Assembly (NCBI RefSeq): GCF_900142805.1 | Contig: NZ_FRCF01000003.1 | Location: 62,001-126,000, forward strand | DNA: 64,000 bases | From: Lacicoccus alkaliphilus DSM 16010 | GTDB taxonomy: Bacteria > Bacillota > Bacilli > Staphylococcales > Salinicoccaceae | Direction of reading: 5' to 3' | In this document: positions 33,143 to 41,752 of the stretch, piece by piece | Numbering within the stretch: the first letter of the stretch is position 1 | Layout of the letters: each line of letters starts with the position of its first letter | Notes under the pieces: model-generated | What the model saw: the letters and a program-made list of their open reading frames with translations, nothing else | Databases searched by the model: none | What the model was told of the DNA's origin: nothing | Position numbers and translations under genes: made by a program

Positions 33143-34128
33143 TGACGTTCAAAGTAATGAATCCGGGATTGTTTTCAACCATGCAGGATGCCGGGCGCTT
33201 CCATCATCAGGCATACGGCTTCTCCCCTTCCGGTGCCATGGATTACAGGGCGCAAAAGCTGGTCAATAAATTGCTCGGCAACGATGAGAATGCTGCCGTG
33301 CTGGAAATGACACTGCACGGGGTGACGCTTGAAGTATTGCAAGATACGGTGGTCGCGACTGCCGGGGCTGAAGCAAAGATCTTCGTGGATGATGAAACGT
33401 ACGCCCCGGGTGTACCCATCAGGCTGATTAAAGGTGAAACGCTGACCATCGGGAAAGCTGAAAAAGGTTCAAGGATCTACCTGGGTGTGGCCGGCGGCTT
33501 CGATGTGCCGGAAGTGCTCGGCAGCCGATCCACACATACGAGGAGCGGCATCGGTGGTTTCCGGGGACGGACACTGAAGCCGGGTGACGTCCTGAAGTCT
33601 TTTGACGATGCTTTCCAAAGCCATGGGAAGAAAATAAAGTCCTTTGAAGAAGACGCCGTGATACGGATCATCCCCGGACAGCAGTACGAAAACTTTGATG
33701 ATGAGGCACGGAAGAAGTTATTCGGCTCGGAGTATGAAATCACCAAGGACAGCGACCGGATGGGCTTCCGGCTGAGCGGACCGGAATTGAACGCCGGGGG
33801 CGGACATGATGTGCTCAGTGAACCCACCCAGCTCGGCAGCGTCCAGGTTCCTAAAAATGGTCAGCCGATCATACTGCTGAATGACCGTCAGACAGCCGGC
33901 GGCTATGCGCGCATCGCCACCGTCGCCCTGGCGGATATACCCAAACTCGTCCAGAAATCGCCGGGTGAAACACTCACATTTGAAGAAATCGATGTGGATG
34001 CTGCTTCTGGTTTGTACAAGGAAGAATTGGTGCGGATCGATTCAGATGAGTATTTCGAACCCCTCACCGACTTCACTTCATTAAGAAGAAAGTCGGCATT
34101 AAAAATATCAAAACTGATGGGAGTATAG
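33139..34128 (+). CDS. pxpC: 5-oxoprolinase subunit PxpC (KipA family)
   Basis: A 329-aa biotin-dependent-carboxyltransferase-like protein (allophanate hydrolase subunit 2 fold). The N-terminal MNPGLFSTMQDAGRFHHQAY, SPSGAMDYRAQKLVN, GSRSTHTRSGIGGFRGRTLK and LGSVQVPKNGQPIILLNDRQ are family signatures. With PxpA and PxpB it converts 5-oxoproline to glutamate at the cost of ATP. It overlaps pxpB by 4 bp and is followed within a few bases by accB. Confidence 0.92.
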   Translation: MMTFKVMNPGLFSTMQDAGRFHHQAYGFSPSGAMDYRAQKLVNKLLGNDENAAVLEMTLHGVTLEVLQDTVVATAGAEAKIFVDDETYAPGVPIRLIKGETLTIGKAEKGSRIYLGVAGGFDVPEVLGSRSTHTRSGIGGFRGRTLKPGDVLKSFDDAFQSHGKKIKSFEEDAVIRIIPGQQYENFDDEARKKLFGSEYEITKDSDRMGFRLSGPELNAGGGHDVLSEPTQLGSVQVPKNGQPIILLNDRQTAGGYARIATVALADIPKLVQKSPGETLTFEEIDVDAASGLYKEELVRIDSDEYFEPLTDFTSLRRKSALKISKLMGV

Positions 34129-34131
34129 ATA

Positions 34132-34563
34132 ATGGATATCAACAATATCAGGGAACTCGTTAAACTCTTCAAGGAAGAGGGATTGACCAGGCTTAAAGTT
34201 GAAGATGGAGACGTTAAAATTCATATAGAGGAAAGTGCCGGGGAGACGGCGGTGATGCCGAAAGAACAGAGCACAGAAAGTGACGGTGCCGGTGGTTCGT
34301 CATCGGATTCAGGCCTGACGGAAATCAAAGCACCACAGGTTGGCACCTTTTACCTTCAAAAGGAGGAAGGTTCCGATGAAAACTTTGTCAATCCGGGCGA
34401 CCGAGTGGAGGCCGGCGATCAGATCGGCATCATCGAGGCGATGAAAGTGTTCAATGATGTCACGACTGAGCATGCCGGCGTGATCGAAGAAGTCCGCGTC
34501 GAAAATGGTGATTCGGTGGAATATGATCAGGTGCTGATGACACTCCGCGAAGAGGGTGAATGA
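34132..34563 (+). CDS. accB: Biotin carboxyl carrier protein (AccB paralogue in the pxp operon)
   Basis: A 143-aa carrier with an N-terminal helical segment (NIRELVKLFKEEGLTRLKVE), a Ser/Gly-rich linker (about 45-62), and a biotinyl domain ending with the biotin-accepting lysine at about K105 in GIIEAMKVFNDV. The thumb-containing acetyl-CoA carboxylase type is recognisable in VGTFYLQKEEGSDENFV. Being inside the 5-oxoprolinase operon, it is probably a second, dedicated carrier rather than the housekeeping AccB. It pairs with the biotin carboxylase immediately downstream (overlapping frames). Confidence 0.88.
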   Translation: MDINNIRELVKLFKEEGLTRLKVEDGDVKIHIEESAGETAVMPKEQSTESDGAGGSSSDSGLTEIKAPQVGTFYLQKEEGSDENFVNPGDRVEAGDQIGIIEAMKVFNDVTTEHAGVIEEVRVENGDSVEYDQVLMTLREEGE

Positions 34564-34565
34564 TT

Positions 34566-35915
34566 ATGAAGAAAGTGTTGATTGCAAACCGCGGGGAAAT
34601 AGCCGTGAGGATCATCAGGACGTTGAGGGAAATGAATATAAGAAGTGTTGCCGTCTATTCTGTTGCCGATAAGGACAGTCTGCATGTGTCGCTTGCGGAT
34701 GAAGCATGCTGCATCGGTCCGGCCAAGAGCAGTGAGAGCTATTTGAACATCGAAAGCATACTGGCTGCCGCGGAAATCAGCGGTGCGGACGCCGTCCATC
34801 CCGGCTATGGTTTTCTGTCGGAAACGCCCGGGTTCGCAAGACGCTGTGAAGAAGAGGGCATCATCTTCATCGGCCCCACTTCCGAGATGATGCAGAAGAT
34901 GGGTGACAAGGCCGAGGCGCGCGCCACGATGAGGGCGGCGGGCGTCCCTGTCATACCGGGCAGCGACGGACCGGTCGAAACACTGGATGAAGTCAGGGCA
35001 GTGATTGAGGATGTCGGCTACCCTGTCGTCATCAAGGCAGTTTCGGGCGGCGGCGGCAAAGGCATGCGGTTTGTCCATGATGAATCATCACTAGAAAAGT
35101 CCTATAAAGAAGCGAAAAAAGAAGCGAAAAATGCATTCGATGATGACAGGATCTATGTGGAGCGGTATATACCGAAAGCAAGGCACATAGAAGTGCAGGT
35201 TGTCGGGGACGGCAACGGAAATGCAGTACACCTTTACGAGAGGGACTGCTCGATCCAGCGTAATAATCAGAAGCTGATCGAGGAAGCCCCGGCGCAGATC
35301 TTAACGGATGAGTCGAGGAAATCCATCACTGAAACGACGAGGGATGCGATTGCCAAACTGAAATACGGCGGTGCCGGGACGGTGGAATATCTTTATGTGG
35401 AAGAGGAAGATGAATTTCATTTCATAGAGATGAACACCCGCATCCAGGTGGAACACACTGTAACGGAGCAAATCACCGGAGTCGACATCGTCCGGATGCA
35501 GGTGGAAGTGGCCCTGTTCAATGAGCTGAACATCAGCCAGGAAGAAATTGAGATCGACGGGTTTGCAATCGAGGTCCGGATCAACGCTGAAGATTCAGGA
35601 AACAATTTCATGCCTTCGCCCGGCCCGATAAATATGTTGCATTTTGCACTCGGCCGCAATGTCCGTGTCGATACGGCAGTCTATCCGGGGTATAAGATAC
35701 CGCCGAATTATGATTCCATGATCGCAAAGCTGATAGTGAGTGGACGTGACAGAAGTGAAGTCATCAATAAGATGACCCATGTGCTGGATGAGACGGTCAT
35801 CGGCCCGCTGAAGACGAACCTGGATTTCCAGTATTACTTGATGCAGCATCCGAACTATAATGAAAATATCGTCGATATCAAGTTTTTGACGCGCAACGAA
35901 ATCATAGAAGAATAG
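34566..35915 (+). CDS. accC: Biotin carboxylase (AccC paralogue in the pxp operon)
   Basis: A 449-aa ATP-grasp biotin carboxylase that charges the AccB-type carrier with bicarbonate-derived CO2. Visible motifs are KVLIANRGEIAVRIIRTLRE, HPGYGFLSE, the ATP loop GGGGKGMRFV, HIEVQVVGDGNGN and EMNTRIQVEH. The ATG at 34566 is preferred over 34560 because GAGGGTGA lies upstream. No carboxyltransferase subunits are encoded nearby, apart from the carboxyltransferase-like PxpC. Whether AccBC assist 5-oxoproline metabolism or serve another carboxylation is open. Confidence 0.9.
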   Translation: MKKVLIANRGEIAVRIIRTLREMNIRSVAVYSVADKDSLHVSLADEACCIGPAKSSESYLNIESILAAAEISGADAVHPGYGFLSETPGFARRCEEEGIIFIGPTSEMMQKMGDKAEARATMRAAGVPVIPGSDGPVETLDEVRAVIEDVGYPVVIKAVSGGGGKGMRFVHDESSLEKSYKEAKKEAKNAFDDDRIYVERYIPKARHIEVQVVGDGNGNAVHLYERDCSIQRNNQKLIEEAPAQILTDESRKSITETTRDAIAKLKYGGAGTVEYLYVEEEDEFHFIEMNTRIQVEHTVTEQITGVDIVRMQVEVALFNELNISQEEIEIDGFAIEVRINAEDSGNNFMPSPGPINMLHFALGRNVRVDTAVYPGYKIPPNYDSMIAKLIVSGRDRSEVINKMTHVLDETVIGPLKTNLDFQYYLMQHPNYNENIVDIKFLTRNEIIEE

Positions 35916-35925
35916 GAGGATGACC

Positions 35926-36684
35926 ATGTATAAAGTGGATTTGAATGCAGACCTGGGTGAAAGCTACGGCAATTACACAATCGGAAACGATGATGAGATC
36001 ATCCCTTTGATTTCATCCGCGAATGTGGCATGTGGTTTCCATGCGAGTGACCCGGTCGTCATGATAAAAACGGTGGAAATGATCAAGGAAAGCGGCAGTA
36101 CAGGGCTCGGTGCACACCCCGGCTTCCCTGACATGATGGGTTTCGGCAGGCGCTATATGGATATGACGGCGGACGAAGTGAGGGCGATTGTCCTGTATCA
36201 GCTCGGTGCGCTTGAAGGCATCGCTAAAACATACGGGTTGGGATTGAATCACGTCAAGCCCCATGGTGCGTTATACAACGCCACTTTTAATGATTATGAC
36301 CTGGCCGTCACGATCGCAAATGCGGTGAAGGAATATGATCCGGCACTGAAACTGATGGGGCTCAGCAACCAAAACCTCGTCAAGGCGGGACTTGAAGCAG
36401 GCCTCGAAGTCAGGCACGAAGTGTTTGCAGACCGTGCGTATGAAGATGACGGCACCCTCGTATCCAGGCGGAAGGAAGGTGCCATGATCACCGATACGGC
36501 CGAAGCCGTCGAACGCGTTGTAAAGATGATCAGGGAAAACAGGGTGGAGAGCATCAACGGCAATATGATCGACATCCAGGCGGACAGCATATGCGTCCAT
36601 GGGGATGGCGAAAATGCTCTGGAATTCATCAGGGAAATCCGTAATGCTTTCAAGGAAAATGACATCCGCATAGAAACGATGTAA
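35926..36684 (+). CDS. pxpA: 5-oxoprolinase subunit PxpA (LamB/YcsF family)
   Basis: A 252-aa LamB/YcsF-family protein. The N-terminus VDLNADLGESYGNYTIGND, the strand SSANVACGFHASDP, LGAHPGFPDMMGFGRR, HVKPHGALYN and the C-terminal ICVHGDGENAL are characteristic and include likely metal-binding His and Asp. It is the third essential component of the ATP-dependent 5-oxoprolinase. The ATG at 35926 is used because AGGAGG is six bases upstream; the ATG at 35920 abuts it. Confidence 0.93.
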   Translation: MYKVDLNADLGESYGNYTIGNDDEIIPLISSANVACGFHASDPVVMIKTVEMIKESGSTGLGAHPGFPDMMGFGRRYMDMTADEVRAIVLYQLGALEGIAKTYGLGLNHVKPHGALYNATFNDYDLAVTIANAVKEYDPALKLMGLSNQNLVKAGLEAGLEVRHEVFADRAYEDDGTLVSRRKEGAMITDTAEAVERVVKMIRENRVESINGNMIDIQADSICVHGDGENALEFIREIRNAFKENDIRIETM

Positions 36685-36714
36685 TCGTCATTTAAAAACA
36701 AGGGGGAGTAAAGG

Positions 36715-37929
36715 ATGGGACAGGAAAAGCCGAAAATTACAGCGGCCCAGCGGCGGCTGATGTTCGGTTCGATATTTCTTATGGCCACCTCGGCAATCGG
36801 ACCGGCGTTTTTGACACAGACGACTGTATTTACAGAACAATTCCTGGCGAGTTTTGCCTTCGCGATCGTAATTTCCATCATCATTGACATCGGTGCCCAG
36901 CTGAATATCTGGAGGGTGCTGAGTGTTTCGGGCAAGCGCGGGCAGGAAGTGGCGAATGAAGTTGCCCCGGGCCTCGGCTACGTTGTGGCTTTTTTCATAG
37001 TGCTCGGAGGCCTCGCTTTCAACATCGGCAACGTGGCCGGTGCGGGCCTCGGCTTCAATGCGATTTTTGGACTGGATCCAAGGATCGGTGCAGCCATCGC
37101 CGGTGCATTTGCGATTTTCATCTTCCTGGTGAAGAACGGCCGCACAGTGATGGATGTGGTCACCCAGGTGCTTGGCGCTCTGATGATCATGATCACCGCT
37201 TATGTGATGATTCAGTCAAGCCCGCCTTACGGCGAGGCGGCATACAGGACTTTTGTGCCTGAGGAGCCGCTTGCGATGTTCATTCCGATCGTGACGATCG
37301 TCGGGGGTACGGTCGGCGGTTACATCACGTTTGCAGGTGCACACAGGCTGATTGAAGCGGGCATGACGGGCAAAGAGAACATACGGTTCGTCAGCCATGC
37401 AGCAAACTACGGTATATTGACCACCGGTGTCATGAGGGTGCTTTTATTCCTGGCGGTCCTGGGCGTCCTGTCCCAGGGTGCAATATTGAGCGACGAAAAC
37501 CCGCCGGCGTCAGTTTTCCAGTTTGCCCTCGGTGATATCGGGATGCAGGTGTTCGGTGTTGTATTACTTGCGGCGGCACTCTCTTCCGTGATCGGTGCGG
37601 CTTATACGAGTGCATCGTTCCTAAGGTCGTTCCATGACTTCTTCGATAAGCATAATAACACCGTGATTGTCATATTCATTGTATTTTCCACATTGGTGTT
37701 CACGTTTGTCGGCCGCCCGGTGACACTGCTCATTCTTGCAGGCGCCTTCAACGGACTGATTCTTCCGTTGACGCTGGGCGCAGTTTTACTCGCTTCAAGG
37801 AAGAAAAAGCTGGTCGGGGATTACAGGCACCCGACCTGGATGATCATCTGGGGGGTCATTGCCGTGATTTCCACCTTGATCATCGGCATCCTGTCCCTCG
37901 GCGGGCTGGCTGAATTATGGACAGGTTAA
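36715..37929 (+). CDS. Nramp-related transporter lacking the canonical metal-binding motifs
   Basis: A 404-aa protein with about 11 hydrophobic segments, related to Nramp transporters and to YcsG in the equivalent B. subtilis operon. The usual TM1 metal motif DPGN is not seen (the segment reads SAIGPAFLTQTTVFTEQ) and the TM6 MPH motif is not seen either (TFAGAHRLIEAG). It therefore probably does not carry Mn2+ or Fe2+. With pxp genes on both sides, uptake of 5-oxoproline or a related acid is a reasonable inference. AGGGGGAGTAAAGG precedes the ATG. Confidence 0.83.
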   Translation: MGQEKPKITAAQRRLMFGSIFLMATSAIGPAFLTQTTVFTEQFLASFAFAIVISIIIDIGAQLNIWRVLSVSGKRGQEVANEVAPGLGYVVAFFIVLGGLAFNIGNVAGAGLGFNAIFGLDPRIGAAIAGAFAIFIFLVKNGRTVMDVVTQVLGALMIMITAYVMIQSSPPYGEAAYRTFVPEEPLAMFIPIVTIVGGTVGGYITFAGAHRLIEAGMTGKENIRFVSHAANYGILTTGVMRVLLFLAVLGVLSQGAILSDENPPASVFQFALGDIGMQVFGVVLLAAALSSVIGAAYTSASFLRSFHDFFDKHNNTVIVIFIVFSTLVFTFVGRPVTLLILAGAFNGLILPLTLGAVLLASRKKKLVGDYRHPTWMIIWGVIAVISTLIIGILSLGGLAELWTG

Positions 37930-37947
37930 TCGGAAAGGATGATTGAA

Positions 37948-38715
37948 ATGGATGCAGCTACTATTCGTGAGCGGATCAGAAGCGGCGAACATCAGGGCAC
38001 GACATCAGGCATCAGCGGGGATAAGGTCCAGGCGAATGTCGTGATATTACCCAGGAAATACGCCTTCGACTTTTTGCTTTTTGCCATGAGGAATAAAAAG
38101 GCCGTGCCCATCATTGAAGTGCTGGAGGATGGACGTTATGAAAGTGTCTATGCTAAAGGCTCAGATGTCAGGACGGATGTCCCGAAGTACAATATTTACC
38201 GGTACGGTGAGCTCATCGAGACGGTGGATGAAGTGGAATCATACTGGCAGGATGATTTCGTCACCTTCCTGATCGGCTGCAGCTTCACATTTGAGCAGGC
38301 GATCATGGATGGCGGGATTGATATCAAGCACATTAAAGAAGGTAAGAATGTGGCGATGTACAAGACTGATATACCTGCCGAACCTGCCGGCCTTTTCCAT
38401 GGCCAGGCAGTCGTATCAATGCGGCCCTTCAAAAAAGAGGACATCGACGATGTCATCGCCATCACCGAAAGGTTCCCGGATATGCACGGCGGCCCGGTCC
38501 ACGTCGGTGAGCCCGGGGAAATCGGCATTGCCAATATGAAAGACCCGGATTATGGGGAGGCAATCGATATCGCGGACGATGAAGTGCCCGTCTTCTGGGC
38601 ATGTGGAGTGACGCCTCAGAATGTGGCCCTGAATGCAAAGCCTGAAATCATGATCACCCACCTGCCGGGCCATATGTTCATCACGGACATCAATAATGAA
38701 GAATTCAAGGCCTGA
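37948..38715 (+). CDS. YcsI/DUF1445 family protein (D-glutamate cyclase-like)
   Basis: A 255-aa member of the DUF1445 family, annotated as putative hydro-lyase in many genomes. Signatures are RERIRSGEHQGTTSGISGDK, QANVVILPRKYAFDFLLF, FLIGCSFTFEQAIMDGGI, FHGQAVVSMRPF and VPVFWACGVTPQNVAL. The same domain occurs in mammalian D-glutamate cyclase, which makes 5-oxo-D-proline. That fits a 5-oxoproline operon, but the activity here is inferred. AAAGGATG precedes the ATG at 37948. It is the last gene of the operon. Confidence 0.87.
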   Translation: MDAATIRERIRSGEHQGTTSGISGDKVQANVVILPRKYAFDFLLFAMRNKKAVPIIEVLEDGRYESVYAKGSDVRTDVPKYNIYRYGELIETVDEVESYWQDDFVTFLIGCSFTFEQAIMDGGIDIKHIKEGKNVAMYKTDIPAEPAGLFHGQAVVSMRPFKKEDIDDVIAITERFPDMHGGPVHVGEPGEIGIANMKDPDYGEAIDIADDEVPVFWACGVTPQNVALNAKPEIMITHLPGHMFITDINNEEFKA

Positions 38716-38728
38716 TTTTTGCATATTT

Positions 38729-38885
38729 CGATTTGGAAGCAGCAGGATGGATGTGCAAATCGGAATTAGAGCCGAAAATCGATTTGAATCTACTAATATC
38801 AAAGGGCAAATCGGATATAGCACCCTGTTTCGATTTGAACCTTCTGAATCCATGGATCCAATCGAATTTGGGCAGCAAATCCGAT
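38729..38885. repeat. Tandem degenerate 51-bp repeat with internal inverted CGATTTG/CAAATCG elements
   Basis: CGATTTG begins at 38729, 38780 and 38831, an exact 51-bp period. Its reverse complement CAAATCG begins at 38756 and 38807, again 51 bp apart, with a variant CAAATCC at 38876 after an 18-bp insertion. Each unit could form a hairpin. A further AATCGGAT relic follows at 38911. It lies between the ycsI stop and the shared terminator, with no ORF. Function unknown. Confidence 0.7.
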
Positions 38886-38938
38886 CTTAAGGCTTAGAAT
38901 CGAAGGCTGTAATCGGATGAAGGTTGAATAACGAGAAT

Positions 38939-38972
38939 AAAAGCCGCTGAACATCAATGTTCAGCGGCTTTT
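38939..38972. terminator. Bidirectional terminator between ycsI and yeiH
   Basis: AAAAGCCGCTGAACAT-ca-ATGTTCAGCGGCTTTT is a perfect 16-bp stem between convergent genes. Confidence 0.92.
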
Positions 38973-38999
38973 CACAATTGGAAAATGCTTCATAGGTTT

Positions 39000-40013
39000 T
39001 TAGATCATCATAAAGGCAAGTGCGGATAAAGCGACGGATACGATGATCATTGCCATAAGCGGCCTGAATGCCTTTGTTTGCAGATCCCTGAGGCTGACGT
39101 TCAACCCCAGGCCGACCATCGCCATCGTCAACAGGAACGTCGATAAGCTGTAGACGCTTTCCACCATCGCTTCAGGGATGAAAATCACAGGGCCGATGAT
39201 GTAGGTGTTGATCAGGCTCATCAAAATGAAACCCAGTAAAAACCATGGAAACTGGATGGTGACACCGTCCGGAGCAGATTTTTTCTGGTGGCGCCTTACA
39301 AAATAGATGATGATGAAACATAACGGAATCAATAATAAGACCCGCCCGAGCTTCGCGAGCAGCGCTATCGCAAGTGCGTTGCTTCCCGCGGGCTCAGCGG
39401 CTAGCGCCACGTGTGCAAGCTCATGAAGGCTCATCCCGGCCCATGCACCATATTCGGTGTTGGTTATATCCAGCAGTGGGCGCATGAAGATGTAACCGAT
39501 CGAGAAGATCGTCCCGATCAGTGCTATGATGCCGACACTGATGCCCGTATCTTCATCCTTTGCTTTTATGATGGGCGCGACAGCTGCTATGGCTGCGGCA
39601 CCACAAACGCCTGTCCCCACCCCGAGGAGCAGGGAGAGTTTGAAGTCGGCTTTGAACAACCGGGCGAGTGCAATCATCGATAGGACGGCAAAAGCGATGA
39701 CCACCGTATCTTTGATCAGGAACTCCAGCCCTTCACCAAGTATGATGTTTATATTCAGGCGCAGGCCATATAATATGATGGCCACACGCAACAATTTCTT
39801 TGATGAAAAAGTGATGCCGCTGTTATACGCGTAAGGAAAACCGAAAATCTGACGGTAGACGATGGCAAGGATGATTGCACTGCCAAGGGGGCCTATGAAA
39901 GAAAATCCGGGGACCATGGCAAGGATGTATCCTGTGGCCGCCACGACGAATGTGATGCCGACTCCGATCAGCCATTTTAGACGCGTGTTAGCAGTTGTTT
40001 CTGGCCCATTCAC
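39000..40013 (-). CDS. YeiH/UPF0324 family putative sulfate exporter
   Basis: A 337-aa membrane protein with about ten hydrophobic segments of the YeiH (PSE) family. Signatures are FPYAYNSGITFSSKKLLRVA, ILYGLRLNIN, GVGTGVCGAAAIAAVAPIIK and AWAGMSLHELAHVALAAEPA. The start is the GTG at 40013, eight bases after GGAGG. The family is annotated as putative sulfate exporters; experimental evidence is thin, so the substrate is uncertain. It is a single gene, convergent with the pxp operon. Confidence 0.86.
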   Translation of the reverse strand: MNGPETTANTRLKWLIGVGITFVVAATGYILAMVPGFSFIGPLGSAIILAIVYRQIFGFPYAYNSGITFSSKKLLRVAIILYGLRLNINIILGEGLEFLIKDTVVIAFAVLSMIALARLFKADFKLSLLLGVGTGVCGAAAIAAVAPIIKAKDEDTGISVGIIALIGTIFSIGYIFMRPLLDITNTEYGAWAGMSLHELAHVALAAEPAGSNALAIALLAKLGRVLLLIPLCFIIIYFVRRHQKKSAPDGVTIQFPWFLLGFILMSLINTYIIGPVIFIPEAMVESVYSLSTFLLTMAMVGLGLNVSLRDLQTKAFRPLMAMIIVSVALSALAFMMI

Positions 40014-40372
40014 GTTTATACCTCCATCCGTTTGATATCATTTATACAGATTTTTATATTTTACCATATCAAATGCCGGTCTGCCCCCTTTATCCGATGG
40101 AAAATCAATCGTGAAGTAATAGTTTTTCGTATGATAGTGTAAAAGTTGACCATCTCTCCCGGATGACGATCTGGCGGGGAAGGGATGTCCATCATCCTTT
40201 GAATAAAATGACAAGGTGAATATATCTTTACATGATTTGATTTTTGTTTTTTCCATTAATGTTAAGTTTCAGGTTTAAATGTTTGTGCCGAGGTTATATT
40301 TATAAATAAGGATATGTATTGTATAAATGATGTGTATTCATAAAACGAAATTTAAGGAGCGTGTGTGATTCA
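40014..40372. other. Intergenic region upstream of glnA
   Basis: A 359-bp spacer. A 72-codon minus-strand frame at 40038-40256 has no ribosome site or recognisable family and is not called. The right half is AT-rich and must hold the glnA promoter, but no convincing -35/-10 pair or GlnR box (TGTNA-N7-TNACA) was found. Confidence 0.5.
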
Positions 40373-41707
40373 ATGGCTGAATATTCACGAGAGGATATTC
40401 TTAATAGTGTTGAAGAGGAAGGTGTCCAATATGTAAGACTCCAGTTCACTGATGTATTGGGTGCGATAAAAAATGTGGAGCTGCCTGTCAGTCAGCTGGA
40501 TAAGGCAATAGACGGGGAAATGATGTTTGACGGTTCTTCAATCGAAGGTTTTGTCCGGGTGGAAGAGTCTGATATGTACTTGAAGCCTGACCTGAATACA
40601 TGGGTGGTGCTGCCATGGACGGAAGGTGTGGATAAGACTGCACGTTTGATATGTGACATCTATGGCATCGACGGTAAGCCATTTAATGGAGATCCGAGAT
40701 CGAACCTGAAAAGGGTGATCAAAGAGATGGAGGCACTCGGGTACGATAAGATGCACCTCGGTCCCGAACCCGAATTCTTCTTCTTCAAATTGGATGAAAA
40801 CCGAGATTACACAACAGAACCGAATGATTACAGCGGTTATTTCGACCTCGACATCACAGATACAAGCGGTCGCTGCAGAAGGGAAATCACGAGAGCACTC
40901 GATAAAATGGGCTTTGAAGTGGAGATGAGCCACCATGAAGTCGGCCCCGGGCAGCATGAAATAAGCTTCAAGTATATGGATGCCCTTGCAGCAAGTGATG
41001 CATTGCAGACATTCAAGCTGGTGGCTAAAACGATTGCGAGAACATATGATCTGCATGCAACATTCATGCCGAAACCTTTATACAAACAGCCGGGAAGCGG
41101 CATGCATTATAATGTCTCATTATTCAGGGACGGGGAAAATGTCTTCTATGACGAGAATGATGACTTTGGCCTGAGTGAGGAAATGCGACGCTTCATGGCG
41201 GGCTTATTGGAGCATGCGAGAGGTTACACGGCAATATGCAATCCTCTGGTCAATTCTTATAAGCGTCTTGCTTCCGGGTTTGAAGCGCCGAGGTATATCG
41301 CATGGAGCGGCCGAAACAGGACACCGTTGTTGAGGATCCCTTCAAGCCGCGGACCGGGCACACGCGCCGAAGTGAGGTCCCTCGATCCATCTGCAAACCC
41401 TTATCTTGCAACTGCAGTCATTCTGGCAGCTGGTCTTGATGGCATTAAAAATGAGACGGATCTGACGACACCGGTCAATGAAAACATTTATGAAATGACA
41501 CAAAAAGAGCGTCAGGCTGAAGATGTGGAAGACCTCCCGACGACGCTTTACACAGCTTTGAAAGCGCTGAGGGAAGATGAAGTGATCAAGGAAGCCCTTG
41601 GTGACCACATTTATGACCACTTCGTTGAAAATAAAACATTTGAGTGGAAAGACTATAGTGCCCAAATCACACCTTGGGAACTCGATGAATATTTAGGGAA
41701 TTATTAA
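40373..41707 (+). CDS. glnA: Glutamine synthetase, type I-alpha
   Basis: A 444-aa GSI enzyme that makes glutamine from glutamate, ammonia and ATP, the same length as B. subtilis GlnA. Signatures include [19 protein letters not shown] (with the feedback-related Arg), [61 protein letters not shown] and [20 protein letters not shown]. The NVSLF and RLASGFEAP segments differ slightly from Bacillus GlnA. AAGGAG lies 13 bases before the ATG; an in-frame GTG at 40361 would be too near it. No glnR lies beside it, unlike the usual glnRA pair of staphylococci, so it could be a second or specialised copy. Confidence 0.9.
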   Translation: MAEYSREDILNSVEEEGVQYVRLQFTDVLGAIKNVELPVSQLDKAIDGEMMFDGSSIEGFVRVEESDMYLKPDLNTWVVLPWTEGVDKTARLICDIYGIDGKPFNGDPRSNLKRVIKEMEALGYDKMHLGPEPEFFFFKLDENRDYTTEPNDYSGYFDLDITDTSGRCRREITRALDKMGFEVEMSHHEVGPGQHEISFKYMDALAASDALQTFKLVAKTIARTYDLHATFMPKPLYKQPGSGMHYNVSLFRDGENVFYDENDDFGLSEEMRRFMAGLLEHARGYTAICNPLVNSYKRLASGFEAPRYIAWSGRNRTPLLRIPSSRGPGTRAEVRSLDPSANPYLATAVILAAGLDGIKNETDLTTPVNENIYEMTQKERQAEDVEDLPTTLYTALKALREDEVIKEALGDHIYDHFVENKTFEWKDYSAQITPWELDEYLGNY

Positions 41708-41712
41708 GATAT

Positions 41713-41748
41713 GAAAAGCACCCCTGCAATTATGCAGGGGTGCTTTTC
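41713..41748. terminator. Bidirectional terminator between glnA and the SSS symporter
   Basis: GAAAAGCACCCCTGCA-atta-TGCAGGGGTGCTTTTC is a 16-bp perfect stem serving both convergent genes. Confidence 0.93.
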
Positions 41749-41752
41749 ATTC

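Noticed and set aside
40038-40256. 72-codon minus-strand ORF between yeiH and glnA
   Set aside because: No ribosome site before its ATG, no recognisable family, and composition unlike neighbouring genes.
40257-40372. GlnR operator or clear promoter before glnA
   Set aside because: No TGTNA-N7-TNACA pattern and no convincing -35/-10 pair could be found by eye.
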